Origin: Xanthomonas pisi DSM 18956 | GTDB taxonomy: Bacteria; Pseudomonadota; Gammaproteobacteria; Xanthomonadales; Xanthomonadaceae | Assembly: GCF_001010415.1 (NCBI RefSeq) | Contig: NZ_JPLE01000067.1 | Span: 1 to 42,182, forward strand | DNA length: 42,182 bases | Direction: 5' to 3' | In this document: positions 8,501 through 16,152 of the stretch, piece by piece | How positions within the stretch are numbered: position 1 is the first letter of the stretch | Layout: each line of letters starts with the position of its first letter | The notes under the pieces: generated by a model | Seen by the model: the letters and a program-made list of their open reading frames with translations, nothing else | Told to the model about the DNA's origin: nothing | The model's database searches: none | Translations under genes and position numbers: made by a program

Positions 8501-10515
8501 CCGGCGGCTCGGTGGGCTACGACCACAAGGGCATGGGCATCACCGCGCGAGGCGCGTGGGAGTCGGTCAAACGCCACTTCCGTGCGATGGGCCGCGATTG
8601 CCAGAGCCAGGATTTCAGCGTGGTCGGCATCGGCGACATGTCCGGCGACGTGTTCGGCAACGGCATGCTGCTCTCGAAGCACATCCGCCTGCTGGCCGCG
8701 TTCGATCACCGGCATATCTTCCTCGATCCGTCGCCGGATGCCGCTGCCTCGTTCGCCGAGCGCGAGCGCCTGTTCAAGCTGCCGCGTTCCAGCTGGGCCG
8801 ATTACGAGGCCAAGCTGATCAGCGCCGGTGGCGGCATCTATCCGCGCACGCTCAAATCCATCGACATCAGCGCGCCGGTGCGCGAGGCGCTCGGGCTGGA
8901 GTCCAATGTCAAGCAGCTCTCGCCCAACGAGCTGATGAACGCCATCCTCAAGGCGCCGGTGGACCTGTTCTGGAACGGCGGCATCGGCACCTACGTCAAG
9001 GCGGCCAGCGAGTCGCATGCGGACGTGGGCGACCGCGCCAACAACGGCCTGCGCGTCAACGGCGGCGAGCTGCGCTGCAAGGTGGTGGGCGAGGGCGGCA
9101 ACCTGGGTCTGACCCAGCTCGGCCGCATCGAAGCGGCGCAGACCGGCGTGTTGCTCAACACCGATTTCATCGACAACTCGGCCGGCGTGGACACCTCCGA
9201 TCACGAGGTGAACATCAAGATCCTGCTCAACGACATGGTGCAGGCCAAGAAGCTCACCTACGATGCACGCAACAAGCTGCTGGCGTCGATGACCGACGAA
9301 GTGGCCGACCTGGTGCTGTGGGACAACTATCGCCAGAACCAGGCGATCAGCTTGATGGAGCGCATGAGCGTCAAGCGGCTGGGTTCCAAGCAGCACTTCA
9401 TCCGCACGCTGGAACTGCAGGGCCTGCTGGACCGCCAGATCGAATTCCTGCCCTCCGATGCCGAGCTGTCGGCACGCAAGGCGCGCGGGCAGGGCCTGAC
9501 CCGGCCGGAGCTGTCGGTGCTGTTGTCGTATTCCAAGCTGGTGGCGTTCCAGCAGTTGCTGGAATCGGACATTCCCGAAGACCCGTATCTGTCCAAGGAA
9601 TTGCAGCGCTACTTCCCGCAGCCGCTGCAGAAGAAGTACGCCGATGCGATGGAGCGCCATCGCCTCAAGCGCGAGATCATCGCCACCGCGGTCACCAACA
9701 CCACCATCAACCGCATGGGCGCCACCTTCCTGATGCGCATGCAGGAAGACACCGGCCGCAGCATCGGCGAGGTGGCCAAGGCCTACACCATCAGCCGCGA
9801 GACGCTGGATGCGCGCGCGCTGTGGACGCAGATCGATGCGCTGGACGGCAAGGTGCCCGAGTCGGTGCAGATCGACGCACTGGAAGTGATCTGGCGCCTG
9901 CAACGCTCGTTCGTGCGTTGGCTATTGCTGCGTCCGGGCCAGATGCCGGGCATCACTGCGGCGGTGGAGCGTTACCACGGCCCGTTCAACGACATCCGCG
10001 TGGCATCGGGCGTGTTGTCGGATGCGCAGCGTCCGCAGTACGAAGGCAGCGTGAGGGAATGGCAGGAAAAGGGCCTGCCGCCGCAACTGGCGCAGCAGCT
10101 GTGCGAGTTGCGTTACCTGGAGCCGGCCTTCGACATCATCGAGACCGCGCGCACCCGCAAGCTCAAGCCGGTGGAAGTGTCCAAGGTGCATTTCCGCCTG
10201 GGCGATGCACTGCGGCTGCCGTGGTTGTTCGAGCAGATCGACGCGCTGGAGGTCAACGGCCGCTGGCATGCGGTGGCGCGTGGCGTGCTGCGCGACGAAC
10301 TGGCCGCGCATCAGCGTGCGCTGGTGGGTCAGGTGCTGACCATGTCCGGCAGCACTGCCGAGGACAAGGTGGCCAACTGGCTGGCGCGCGACGATTCCAG
10401 CCTGCGCTTCACCCTGGCCATGCTCGCCGACGTGGCCGAGCAGAAGACGCTGGACTACCCGACCGTGTCGGTGGCGGTGCAGCGGCTTGGCCAGTTGGCG
10501 GCGCACGGGGTGTGA
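5506..10515 (+). CDS. gdhB: NAD-specific glutamate dehydrogenase, large 180-kDa class
   Basis: Cytosolic enzyme oxidising glutamate to 2-oxoglutarate and ammonia with NAD+, normally catabolic. The predicted 1,669-residue chain belongs to the large proteobacterial GDH class (about 1,600 residues, like Pseudomonas aeruginosa GdhB). The N-terminal ~700 residues are the regulatory ACT-like region. The catalytic domain shows RFGAVARGGLRWSDRREDF near residue 865, VGAKGGFYVK near 904 (substrate-binding lysine region) and a GDMSGDVFGNGML segment near 1043. The start at 5506 (MTAKKAASKSS) is preferred because upstream in-frame sequence back to 5269 is not protein-like. It stands alone between the divergent efflux operon and a bidirectional terminator. 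The symbol follows P. aeruginosa usage. Confidence 0.96.
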   Translation: MTAKKAASKSSTTSVKPVAERAVPVLATEPQAVTLEPVFAALRKRYPAARQSEVQSFAADFYRRMEEDEFPNHPPEQWAALAADMLEFARVRKAGTVNVRVFNPTLKSHGYESPHTLLQIVNDDMPFLVDSVSMTLSDLGIGVHVLGHPVLRIARDKAGKLTAVGEGKSESLMVLEIDRQPADEMAKVEAAVRKVLGEVRAIVHDWAAMREKMVMLADDLATRRLPIDDISRHEAQEFLRWAAADHFTFFGYREYRVEKQAGQDVLAPVEETGLGLMRGHDTSPARPVTTLAAHGLNASSKLKDALILTKTNARSRVHRVGYMDYIGILEFDAKGRIVGEQRFLGLFTSSAYNRRPWEIPLVRQRHEYVMSKSGLTPSSHSGKALRHILETLPREELFQSNEEELYRTAIGILGLQERVRSRMFLRRDKYSRFISALVYIPRERFNTDVRLRIEALLKDALHGEYIDSSVVLGESPLAQLHLIVRPKSGEALEFNTTELESRLAHLLRNWRDALREALVARHGEANGLRMAANFGRALPAGYIEDSSIESAVSDVEHLATLDGPDDLHLSLQEIRRDDGVRLDAGEGLRLKLYRQLDDIPLSDAMPMMENMGLRVISERPYRLQVGETPVYIQDFEVESTAGKINAAHADAGFGEAFERIWNGDAENDGFNRLILAAGLHWRQVALLRGYCKYLLQTAVPFSQAYVEATFTRYPLLARLLVELFEARFDPSTGSETKAQIFAGQERLREELSALAGSDEATLKALEPVLEARGGDRTAQQEATRATLLKLMDRVSSLDEDRILRSFIDVIDATLRTNYYQTDKQGKYGHCISFKLDSSIVPDLPKPRPYREIFVYGPRVEGVHLRFGAVARGGLRWSDRREDFRTEVLGLVKAQMVKNTVIVPVGAKGGFYVKRSPVGGDRDAVQAEGIACYKLFIQGLLDITDNIVGGKIVPPPQVVRHDQDDPYLVVAADKGTATFSDIANGLALDHGFWLGDAFASGGSVGYDHKGMGITARGAWESVKRHFRAMGRDCQSQDFSVVGIGDMSGDVFGNGMLLSKHIRLLAAFDHRHIFLDPSPDAAASFAERERLFKLPRSSWADYEAKLISAGGGIYPRTLKSIDISAPVREALGLESNVKQLSPNELMNAILKAPVDLFWNGGIGTYVKAASESHADVGDRANNGLRVNGGELRCKVVGEGGNLGLTQLGRIEAAQTGVLLNTDFIDNSAGVDTSDHEVNIKILLNDMVQAKKLTYDARNKLLASMTDEVADLVLWDNYRQNQAISLMERMSVKRLGSKQHFIRTLELQGLLDRQIEFLPSDAELSARKARGQGLTRPELSVLLSYSKLVAFQQLLESDIPEDPYLSKELQRYFPQPLQKKYADAMERHRLKREIIATAVTNTTINRMGATFLMRMQEDTGRSIGEVAKAYTISRETLDARALWTQIDALDGKVPESVQIDALEVIWRLQRSFVRWLLLRPGQMPGITAAVERYHGPFNDIRVASGVLSDAQRPQYEGSVREWQEKGLPPQLAQQLCELRYLEPAFDIIETARTRKLKPVEVSKVHFRLGDALRLPWLFEQIDALEVNGRWHAVARGVLRDELAAHQRALVGQVLTMSGSTAEDKVANWLARDDSSLRFTLAMLADVAEQKTLDYPTVSVAVQRLGQLAAHGV

Positions 10516-10524
10516 TCGTGTGCC

Positions 10525-10564
10525 GCGACATGACGGCAGAGCGGTCGCTCTACCGTCATGTCGC
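10525..10564. repeat. Long hairpin 9 bases after the glutamate dehydrogenase stop
   Basis: The perfect 12-base arms GCGACATGACGG and CCGTCATGTCGC are followed inward, after one mismatch, by AGAGC/GCTCT closing a four-base loop. There is no T-run on either side, so it is not a canonical intrinsic terminator. Its core CATGACGGCA is shared with the hairpin at 15987-16017, also just after a stop codon. Confidence 0.7.
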
Positions 10565-10594
10565 CGCTCATCGGAGGATGAGGTTGTTGTCTGC

Positions 10595-10630
10595 GACGCA
10601 AAAGGCCGCCCTTGGGCGGCCTTTTGCGTC
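10595..10630. terminator. Bidirectional rho-independent terminator
   Basis: Perfect 17-base inverted repeat (GACGCAAAAGGCCGCCC and its complement) separated by two bases. The GC-rich core GGCCGCCC/GGGCGGCC is flanked by AAAA on one side and TTTT on the other, so it reads as an intrinsic terminator from both directions. It lies between the convergent dehydrogenase gene (+) and SDR gene (-), as expected for its role. Confidence 0.88.
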
Positions 10631-10740
10631 AGTGCATGCGGGCTGGTGCGTGTCCTTTAGTCGTGCAGTGGTGCGAGTGCGCGGCCAATGCCGCAGGCCC
10701 GCAGCATTGGGTATTGAGACCGGCGCTGAGTCACTGTCGC

Positions 10741-11529
10741 TCAGGCCGCCGGTTGATAACGCGCTGCGGCATTGGCCTGCCGGATGTCCGACAACAACCC
10801 CTGGCGCGCGCCATCCAGTGCGTCCCAACGCTCGGCCACGTGCAGCGGCGGAATGGTGACCAGCTCGCGGCGATCGAAGCCGACCAGCGCGGCATCGACC
10901 AGTTCGCCAACGTCCATCAAGTCGCTGAGCGTGTTGATGTCGATGCCGGCACGCTCCCAGATCTCGGTGCGCGTGCCGGCCGGCAGGACTGCCTGTACGT
11001 ACACGCCCTTGCCGCCAAGCTCCACGTGCAGCCCCTGCGACAGGAACAGCACGAAGGCCTTGGTGGCGCCATAGACGCTCATGCCGAATTCGGGCGCCAG
11101 CCCCACGACCGATCCGAGGTTGACGATGGCACCGCTGCCGGACTGCGCAAAGCGCGGCGCAACGGCGGCAGAAAGACGCGTCAACGCGGTGATGTTGAGT
11201 GCAATCAGGCGATCGATCGCCATCGCGTCCTGCTGCACGATGCCGCCCGATTGCGCGATGCCGGCGTTGTTGACCAGGATCCCGATCAGCGCATCGTCGC
11301 GCAGACGGGTTTCCACGGCAGTCAGGTCGGCGGGCTGGGTCAGGTCGGCCTGCAGTACATCGACGCTGACGCGGTGGCTGTCGCGCAGGCGCGCGGCCAG
11401 GGCGTCCAGGCGTTCCTTGTCGCGAGCGACCAGCACGAGGTTGTGGCCGCGTTGGGCGAAGCGTTCGGCATAGACCGCGCCGATACCGGTGGAGGCGCCA
11501 GTGATGAGGACAGCGGGTAGTGTGGTCAT
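10741..11529 (-). CDS. Short-chain dehydrogenase/reductase (SDR)
   Basis: Classical SDR of 262 residues, a cytosolic NAD(P)(H)-dependent oxidoreductase of unknown substrate. The Rossmann cofactor motif TGASTGIG is at residues 10-17, the NNAG structural motif at 87-90, and the catalytic Ser-Tyr-Lys set at S140, Y153 and K157 (YGATK). An arginine-containing VARDKER segment after strand 2 is compatible with NADPH preference. A ribosome-binding AAGGAA precedes the ATG. It follows the Old Yellow Enzyme gene by 51 bases on the same strand and is probably co-transcribed with it under the divergent TetR regulator. Confidence 0.92.
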   Translation of the reverse strand: MTTLPAVLITGASTGIGAVYAERFAQRGHNLVLVARDKERLDALAARLRDSHRVSVDVLQADLTQPADLTAVETRLRDDALIGILVNNAGIAQSGGIVQQDAMAIDRLIALNITALTRLSAAVAPRFAQSGSGAIVNLGSVVGLAPEFGMSVYGATKAFVLFLSQGLHVELGGKGVYVQAVLPAGTRTEIWERAGIDINTLSDLMDVGELVDAALVGFDRRELVTIPPLHVAERWDALDGARQGLLSDIRQANAAARYQPAA

Positions 11530-11580
11530 GAAACGTTCCTTGGTGAGCGAGTGACGAAGGGGGGCAGAGGCGAGAACGCC

Positions 11581-12663
11581 TTAGCCGGTGAGAGTCGGAT
11601 AATCGATGTAGCCCCCGGCGCCACCGCCATAGAGCGTGGCCGGGTTCAAGGGCGCCAGCGCCGCGCCGGTGTGCAGGCGTTCGACCAGATCGGGGTTGCT
11701 GATGAACGGGCGGCCGAAGGCAAACAGGTCGGCGTTGCCTGCGCCAAGCTGGGTGTTGGCCAACTCCAGGTCGTAGCCGTTGTTGGCCAGGTACGTGCGG
11801 GTGAACTTGCTGCGCAACGCGGCATAGTCGAACGGTGCCGCATCGCGTGGGCCGCCGGTCGCACCTTCGACCACGTGCAGATACACGATGCCCAGCGCAT
11901 CGAGCTGTTCGGCGATGTAGTCGTACTGCGGCTGTGGGTCGCTGCCGGAAATGCCGCTCGCCGGCGACACCGGCGAAATGCGCACGCCGGTGCGATCGGC
12001 GCCGATCTGCTTGCTCACTGCAGTGGCAACCTCCAGCAACAGGCGTGCGCGGTTTTCGATCGAACCACCATAGGCATCGGTGCGCTGGTTGGCACCGTCC
12101 TTGATGAACTGCTCCAGCAGGTAGCCGTTGGCACCGTGGATCTCGACGCCATCGAAGCCGGCGGCAATCGCATTGGCCGCTGCCTGTCGGAAGTCGTCGA
12201 CGATGCCCGGCAGTTCGTGCAACTCCAATGCGCGTGGTTCGGAGACATCGGCAAAGCCGTTGTTGACGAACACCTTGGTCGCCGCGCGGATCGCCGAGGG
12301 CGCCACCGGTGCCGCGCCGCCCGGCTGCAGGTCGACATGCGACACGCGGCCCACATGCCAGAGCTGAACGAAGATGCGCCCGCCCTTGGCATGCACGGCG
12401 TCGGTGACGGTGCGCCAGCCGGCGATCTGCTCGGGCGTGTACAGGCCGGGGGTGTCCTGATAGCCCTGGGCCTGCGGCGATATCTGGGTTGCCTCTGTGA
12501 TCAATAAGCCGGCCGAGGCGCGCTGTGCGTAATAGGTAGCAGTCAGGGCGGTGGGCACCAGGCCGGCGCCGGCCCGGTTGCGCGTCAGCGGGGCCATGAC
12601 GATGCGATTTGCCAGCGTCAGGGTGCCCAGGGCGTAGGGTTCGAACAGCAGGGACTGACTCAT
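11581..12663 (-). CDS. NADH:flavin oxidoreductase of the Old Yellow Enzyme family (NemA/XenB-like)
   Basis: FMN-dependent ene-reductase of 360 residues, acting on electrophilic alkenes such as enones, maleimides or nitro compounds. It begins LFEPYALGTLTLANRIVMAPLTRNRA, the standard N-terminal FMN-binding strand. The substrate-binding pair lies in EIHGANGYLLEQF (His and Asn three apart), followed by the family signature DAYGGSIENRARLLLEV. The length matches NemA (365). It is divergent from a TetR-family gene and shares with it a palindromic operator at 12712-12727, the same logic as nemR-nemA in Escherichia coli, where electrophiles relieve repression. Physiological substrate unknown. Confidence 0.94.
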   Translation of the reverse strand: MSQSLLFEPYALGTLTLANRIVMAPLTRNRAGAGLVPTALTATYYAQRASAGLLITEATQISPQAQGYQDTPGLYTPEQIAGWRTVTDAVHAKGGRIFVQLWHVGRVSHVDLQPGGAAPVAPSAIRAATKVFVNNGFADVSEPRALELHELPGIVDDFRQAAANAIAAGFDGVEIHGANGYLLEQFIKDGANQRTDAYGGSIENRARLLLEVATAVSKQIGADRTGVRISPVSPASGISGSDPQPQYDYIAEQLDALGIVYLHVVEGATGGPRDAAPFDYAALRSKFTRTYLANNGYDLELANTQLGAGNADLFAFGRPFISNPDLVERLHTGAALAPLNPATLYGGGAGGYIDYPTLTG

Positions 12664-12686
12664 TGCGTGTTACCAGAAAGATGTGG

Positions 12687-12727
12687 TTGACAAAGATTAC
12701 GATCAAAATCTAAAGTGTCAACACTTT
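12687..12727. promoter_or_regulatory. Divergent promoters overlapped by a shared palindromic operator
   Basis: The perfect inverted repeat AAAGTGT-CA-ACACTTT occupies 12712-12727 in an AT-rich gap. On the minus strand it contains TTGACA, a consensus -35 for the reductase gene (with a weak -10 about 17 bases on). On the plus strand TTGACA at 12687-12692 is followed after 16 bases by TCTAAA (12709-12714), a fair -10 for tetR that overlaps the palindrome. One bound repressor would block both promoters. Confidence 0.72.
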
Positions 12728-12795
12728 GATGACATCCAACATCATTAATTGCTTCAGCCTCCTCAAACCATGCACACCTCTCGGAGGGTCCAACG

Positions 12796-13371
12796 ATGAA
12801 AGTGACCAAGGCACAGGCACAGGCGAATCGCGCGCACGTCGTCGAAACAGCCTCGTTGCTGTTTCGCGAGCGCGGTTATGAAGGGATCGGTATCGCCGAC
12901 TTGATGGCCGCTGCAGGGTTCACCCACGGTGGGTTCTACAAGCAGTTCCGGTCCAAGGCGGATCTGATGGCCGAGTCGGCCGCCTGCGGTCTGGCCAACA
13001 TCGCCGCGCAGTCGGAGAACGTGGACAAGACCGATTTCGTGAACTTCTATCTGTCGCGCGGGCATCGCGATAGCCCTGCCACCGGTTGCACGATGGCTGC
13101 GCTGGGCGCCGACGCCGCACGTCAGCCGCAGGAAGTACGCGAAGCGTTTGCTGTCGGGGTCGAAAACCTGTTGGCTGCGCTCGACCGCAGCGGTGCTGCG
13201 CCCGGCACTGCGGAGGCAAGGCAGGAGCGCGCCAGCAACCTGGACATGATGGCGCACGCCATCGGCGCCATCGTGCTGTCGCGGTCGTGCCCGGACGATT
13301 CTTCGTTGGCCGACGAAATCATCGCGGTGTCTCGCGACAGGATCCTGTCGTCGTTACAACCATCCAACTAA
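12796..13371 (+). CDS. TetR-family regulator divergent from the Old Yellow Enzyme
   Basis: Transcriptional regulator of 191 residues. The helix-turn-helix is at about residues 33-52 (IADLMAAAGFTHGGFYKQF), typical of the TetR subgroup that contains NemR- and AcuR-like proteins, often found next to reductases. A good ribosome site (GGAGG, 12783-12787) precedes the ATG. The palindrome between this gene and the reductase is the obvious binding site, so the protein probably represses itself and the ene-reductase/SDR pair. Cysteines are few (one in the DNA-binding half and two beyond), so redox sensing is possible but not evident. Confidence 0.9.
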   Translation: MKVTKAQAQANRAHVVETASLLFRERGYEGIGIADLMAAAGFTHGGFYKQFRSKADLMAESAACGLANIAAQSENVDKTDFVNFYLSRGHRDSPATGCTMAALGADAARQPQEVREAFAVGVENLLAALDRSGAAPGTAEARQERASNLDMMAHAIGAIVLSRSCPDDSSLADEIIAVSRDRILSSLQPSN

Positions 13372-13385
13372 CCGGCATGCATCCC

Positions 13386-13399
13386 GACGCACGTGCGTC
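13386..13399. repeat. Perfect 14-base palindrome after tetR
   Basis: GACGCACGTGCGTC is its own reverse complement and lies 15 bases after the regulator's stop codon. It could be a cruciform, a weak terminator stem without T-run, or a protein-binding site. No function can be assigned. Confidence 0.5.
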
Positions 13400-13605
13400 T
13401 GCATCGCGCGGGTTGAGGCTGTACCAGTCGAGCCGCACGGTCATCCGGACTCAATCAATTCCATCTTCGCAACCAGCACTAGCTTTGCACCCATTTTCTA
13501 CGATGCATCGGCAGTGATCTGCCACCACGCTGCGATTTTCCTTGCGCGCAGTTGCTCGATCTTCAAGCAACTGCGCTCGTCACTCACTGCCCTTTAGGAC
13601 GTCCT

Positions 13606-14460
13606 ATGACAAGCAAATCCCCTGTTGCGCTGGTGACTGGCGCATCCTCCGGTATTGGCGAAGCGAGTGCCAAGGCGTTGGCCGCCAGCGGCTATACGGT
13701 GTATGGCACCAGCCGTCGCAGCGCGCAATCCGGATCACACGCCTTCAAGCTGCTGACGCTGGATGTGACCAGCGACGCGTCAGTCGATGCGGCCATCCAG
13801 GAACTGCTGCAGCTGGAGGGGCGCATCGACCTGCTGGTCAACAACGCCGGTTTCGGCGTGTCTCCCGCAGCGGCGGAGGAAAGCTCGATCGAGCATGCCA
13901 AGGCCATTGTCGATACCAATTTCCTGGGCGTTGTGCGTATGACTCGCGCGGTGTTACCGCAGATGCGCCGTCAAGGCAGTGGCCGCATCATCAATATCGG
14001 CTCGATCGTCGGCTTGGTGCCCGCACCGTATGCGGCGCTGTATGCCGCCAGCAAGCACGCGGTGGAAGGGTATTCCGAAGCCGTAGACCACGAGGTGCGC
14101 AGCTACGGGATCCGGGTCACGGTCATCGAGCCGGCCTACACCAAGACACAGTTCGAGGCGAACACTCTGGAGCCCGACGCGCCGCTGGAAGTCTATCGGC
14201 AGGTCCGCTCGCAGGTTGGCAAGGTTGTCGCGCAGGCGATGGCCATTGGAGACGAGCCCTCCGTCGTGGCAGAGGTGGTGGTCAAGGCGGCCCGCGCCCA
14301 GCACCCCAAGCTGCGCTACACCGCAGGCAAGATCGCCGGACAACTCCAGTTCTTGCGGCGGTTTGCACCGGCAGGCGTGTTCCAGGTGCTGATTCGCAAG
14401 AATCTGCAGCTGGATGCGAAGACGCCTGTTGATGCCAAGACGCCCACGCATGCCAGCTAG
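13606..14460 (+). CDS. Short-chain dehydrogenase/reductase (second SDR)
   Basis: Classical SDR of 284 residues from the ATG at 13606, preceded by AGGAC. Cofactor motif TGASSGIG at residues 11-18, NNAG at 79-82, catalytic S133, Y146 and K150 (YAASK). The extended C-terminus and the SRR after strand 2 suggest NADPH use, as in SDRs acting on larger hydrophobic substrates, but the substrate is unknown. The tail ends in a short internal repeat (DAKTPVDAKTPTHAS). It is followed at 115 bases by the AcuI-type reductase. It is not a close duplicate of the SDR at 10741, to judge from sequence outside the motifs. Confidence 0.92.
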   Translation: MTSKSPVALVTGASSGIGEASAKALAASGYTVYGTSRRSAQSGSHAFKLLTLDVTSDASVDAAIQELLQLEGRIDLLVNNAGFGVSPAAAEESSIEHAKAIVDTNFLGVVRMTRAVLPQMRRQGSGRIINIGSIVGLVPAPYAALYAASKHAVEGYSEAVDHEVRSYGIRVTVIEPAYTKTQFEANTLEPDAPLEVYRQVRSQVGKVVAQAMAIGDEPSVVAEVVVKAARAQHPKLRYTAGKIAGQLQFLRRFAPAGVFQVLIRKNLQLDAKTPVDAKTPTHAS

Positions 14461-14575
14461 GGGTCGTTAAACGTTGCTCAGACAAGCAAGGGCGATGGCG
14501 GCGACCGCATGCCGTTGTCGATATTCCGCCGTGGCGCGCTAACGCGCGCGGCCTCGATCCGAACAGGAGAAGGCG

Positions 14576-15562
14576 ATGACCTTCAATGCATTGCTCGCCA
14601 CGCAAACCAACGACATCGTTGTGACCAAGCTTGTGCAGTTTGACGACGACGACCTCATGCCGGGCGAGGTGACGATTGCCGTCGAGTACTCGACCGTCAA
14701 CTACAAGGATGCCTTGGCGGTCACCGGACGTGGCCCGATCATTCGCCGCTTTCCGCTGATTCCCGGTATCGATCTTGCCGGTGTGGTCGAAGCGTCCAGC
14801 CACTCCGGGATTGCGGTGGGAGAGCGGGTACTGGTCAATGGATGGGGCTTGAGCCAGACCCATCACGGCGGCTATGCGCAAAAGGCGCGGCTGCCCGGCG
14901 ACTGGCTGATCAAGATTCCAGCGGCGTTCTCCACCCACGATGCGATGGCGATCGGCACGGCCGGCTATACCGCCATGCTGGCGGTGATGGCGCTGGAGCA
15001 CGGCGGGCTGACGCCCGAACGCGGCGACATCCTGGTCACCGGCGCAAATGGCGGCGCCGGTTCGGTGGCCATCGCGTTGCTGGCAGATCTGGGGTATCGC
15101 GTGGTCGCCTCCACCGGCCGGCTGGAACAGGCCGCATATCTGCACAGCCTGGGCGCTGCCGAGGTCATCGACCGCAACACGCTGTCCGAACCCGGCGCAC
15201 CGATCAGCAAGGAGCGCTGGGCAGGCGTGGTGGATGGGGTGGGCAGCCACACGCTGGCCAATGCGCTTGCGCAGACGCAGTATCGCGGCGTGGTGAGCTC
15301 GTTCGGCATGGCGCAAGGCGTTCAACTGCCGGCCTCGGTACTGCCTTTCATCCTGCGCAACGTCACGCTGGCCGGCATCGATTCGGTCAACGCGCCGCAG
15401 GCAGTACGCCTGCAGGCGTGGTCGCGCCTGGCGCAGGACCTGGCGTTGGGCACGCTGGCGTTGACCACCACGACCATCGGTCTGGCGGAGGTGGCACAGA
15501 CTGCCGCCCAGCTACTGGATGGCAAGGTGCAGGGGCGCACGGTCGTGGATGTGAACGCATGA
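14576..15562 (+). CDS. MDR-superfamily oxidoreductase, YhdH/YhfP (acrylyl-CoA reductase AcuI) type
   Basis: Zinc-free medium-chain reductase of 328 residues, using NADPH to reduce alpha,beta-unsaturated carbonyl compounds; characterised relatives reduce acryloyl-CoA. Family hallmarks visible are VNYKDALAVTGRGPIIRRFPLIPGIDLAGVV (residues about 41-71), NGWGLSQTHHGGYAQKAR (88-105) and the nucleotide-binding GANGGAGSVA (156-165). Length matches AcuI (~324-330). A strong ribosome site (AGGAGA) precedes the ATG. Its stop overlaps the start of the small membrane protein gene (ATGA), implying translational coupling. The actual substrate here (acrylate, quinone or other electrophile) is not determined. 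Confidence 0.93.
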   Translation: MTFNALLATQTNDIVVTKLVQFDDDDLMPGEVTIAVEYSTVNYKDALAVTGRGPIIRRFPLIPGIDLAGVVEASSHSGIAVGERVLVNGWGLSQTHHGGYAQKARLPGDWLIKIPAAFSTHDAMAIGTAGYTAMLAVMALEHGGLTPERGDILVTGANGGAGSVAIALLADLGYRVVASTGRLEQAAYLHSLGAAEVIDRNTLSEPGAPISKERWAGVVDGVGSHTLANALAQTQYRGVVSSFGMAQGVQLPASVLPFILRNVTLAGIDSVNAPQAVRLQAWSRLAQDLALGTLALTTTTIGLAEVAQTAAQLLDGKVQGRTVVDVNA

Positions 15563-15981
15563 GCACGCCAACTGCATCGCGTGCATTCCGCTACCTGGCT
15601 ACGCTGTCGGCACTGTTGTTCTTTGCATTGGGCGCGGCCTGGCTGCTGGCGCCTGCAAGCATGCTCGCCAACTGGGGCGTCGCCTTCGACAGCGATGCGC
15701 TAGGCGTGGTCGGCCGCCGCGCCGCGCCGATGTACGCGGCCATCGGCGTGATGCTGTTGCTGGTGCGCGCTGCGCCGCCATCGCCGGGGCGCCGCGCGGT
15801 GATTGCCGGCTTTGCCACCGCGTGCCTGTTGCTGGCGGTGTTGGGCGTGTGGGAATGGGCGGCCGGGCATGTCAACGCCGGTATCTTCCCGGCGGTTGCC
15901 ATCGAAATCGGGTTTCCGCTGGCGTTCTTGCTGGTGACGCGCGCCGAGGCGGCGCAGCGACGCGCCAGGCACGCGCGTTGA
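15559..15981 (+). CDS. Small four-helix membrane protein, function unknown
   Basis: 140 residues, beginning with the ATG of an ATGA overlap with the preceding reductase stop. Four hydrophobic segments are apparent: about residues 13-33, 52-68, 78-97 and 103-123, with a short basic tail (RAEAAQRRARHAR). The segment LLAPASMLANWG resembles small DUF4345-like membrane proteins, but this is an impression rather than an identification. No enzymatic motif is visible. The overlap suggests production in step with the AcuI-type reductase. Confidence 0.8.
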   Translation: MSTPTASRAFRYLATLSALLFFALGAAWLLAPASMLANWGVAFDSDALGVVGRRAAPMYAAIGVMLLLVRAAPPSPGRRAVIAGFATACLLLAVLGVWEWAAGHVNAGIFPAVAIEIGFPLAFLLVTRAEAAQRRARHAR

Positions 15982-15986
15982 TCGAG

Positions 15987-16017
15987 GCATGACGGCAGCC
16001 GGCGGGTGCCGTCATGC
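15987..16017. repeat. Hairpin sharing its core with that at 10525-10564
   Basis: Perfect 11-base arms GCATGACGGCA and TGCCGTCATGC around a nine-base loop, five bases after the stop of the small membrane protein. It lies between convergent genes, so it may act in termination or mRNA end protection, but no T-run follows. It shares the core CATGACGGCA with the hairpin after the dehydrogenase. Confidence 0.7.
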
Positions 16018-16152
16018 AATCCAGGCGCATGGACAGGTGCCATGGGTGGCTGACCCACTGTGGTCGGCGCCTGGCAACCCAGGATGCTGGCGGAGAGCAA
16101 TGCGGAACCCGGCTGACGGCATTGCAAGCCCGCCGTTGACGCAGCAGGGGTG

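Noticed and set aside
5377..9903. A 1,508-codon open frame antisense to the glutamate dehydrogenase gene
   Set aside because: Shadow caused by GC-skewed codon use; repetitive His/Gln/Arg/Ala composition and no motif, while the sense frame is a clear full-length enzyme.
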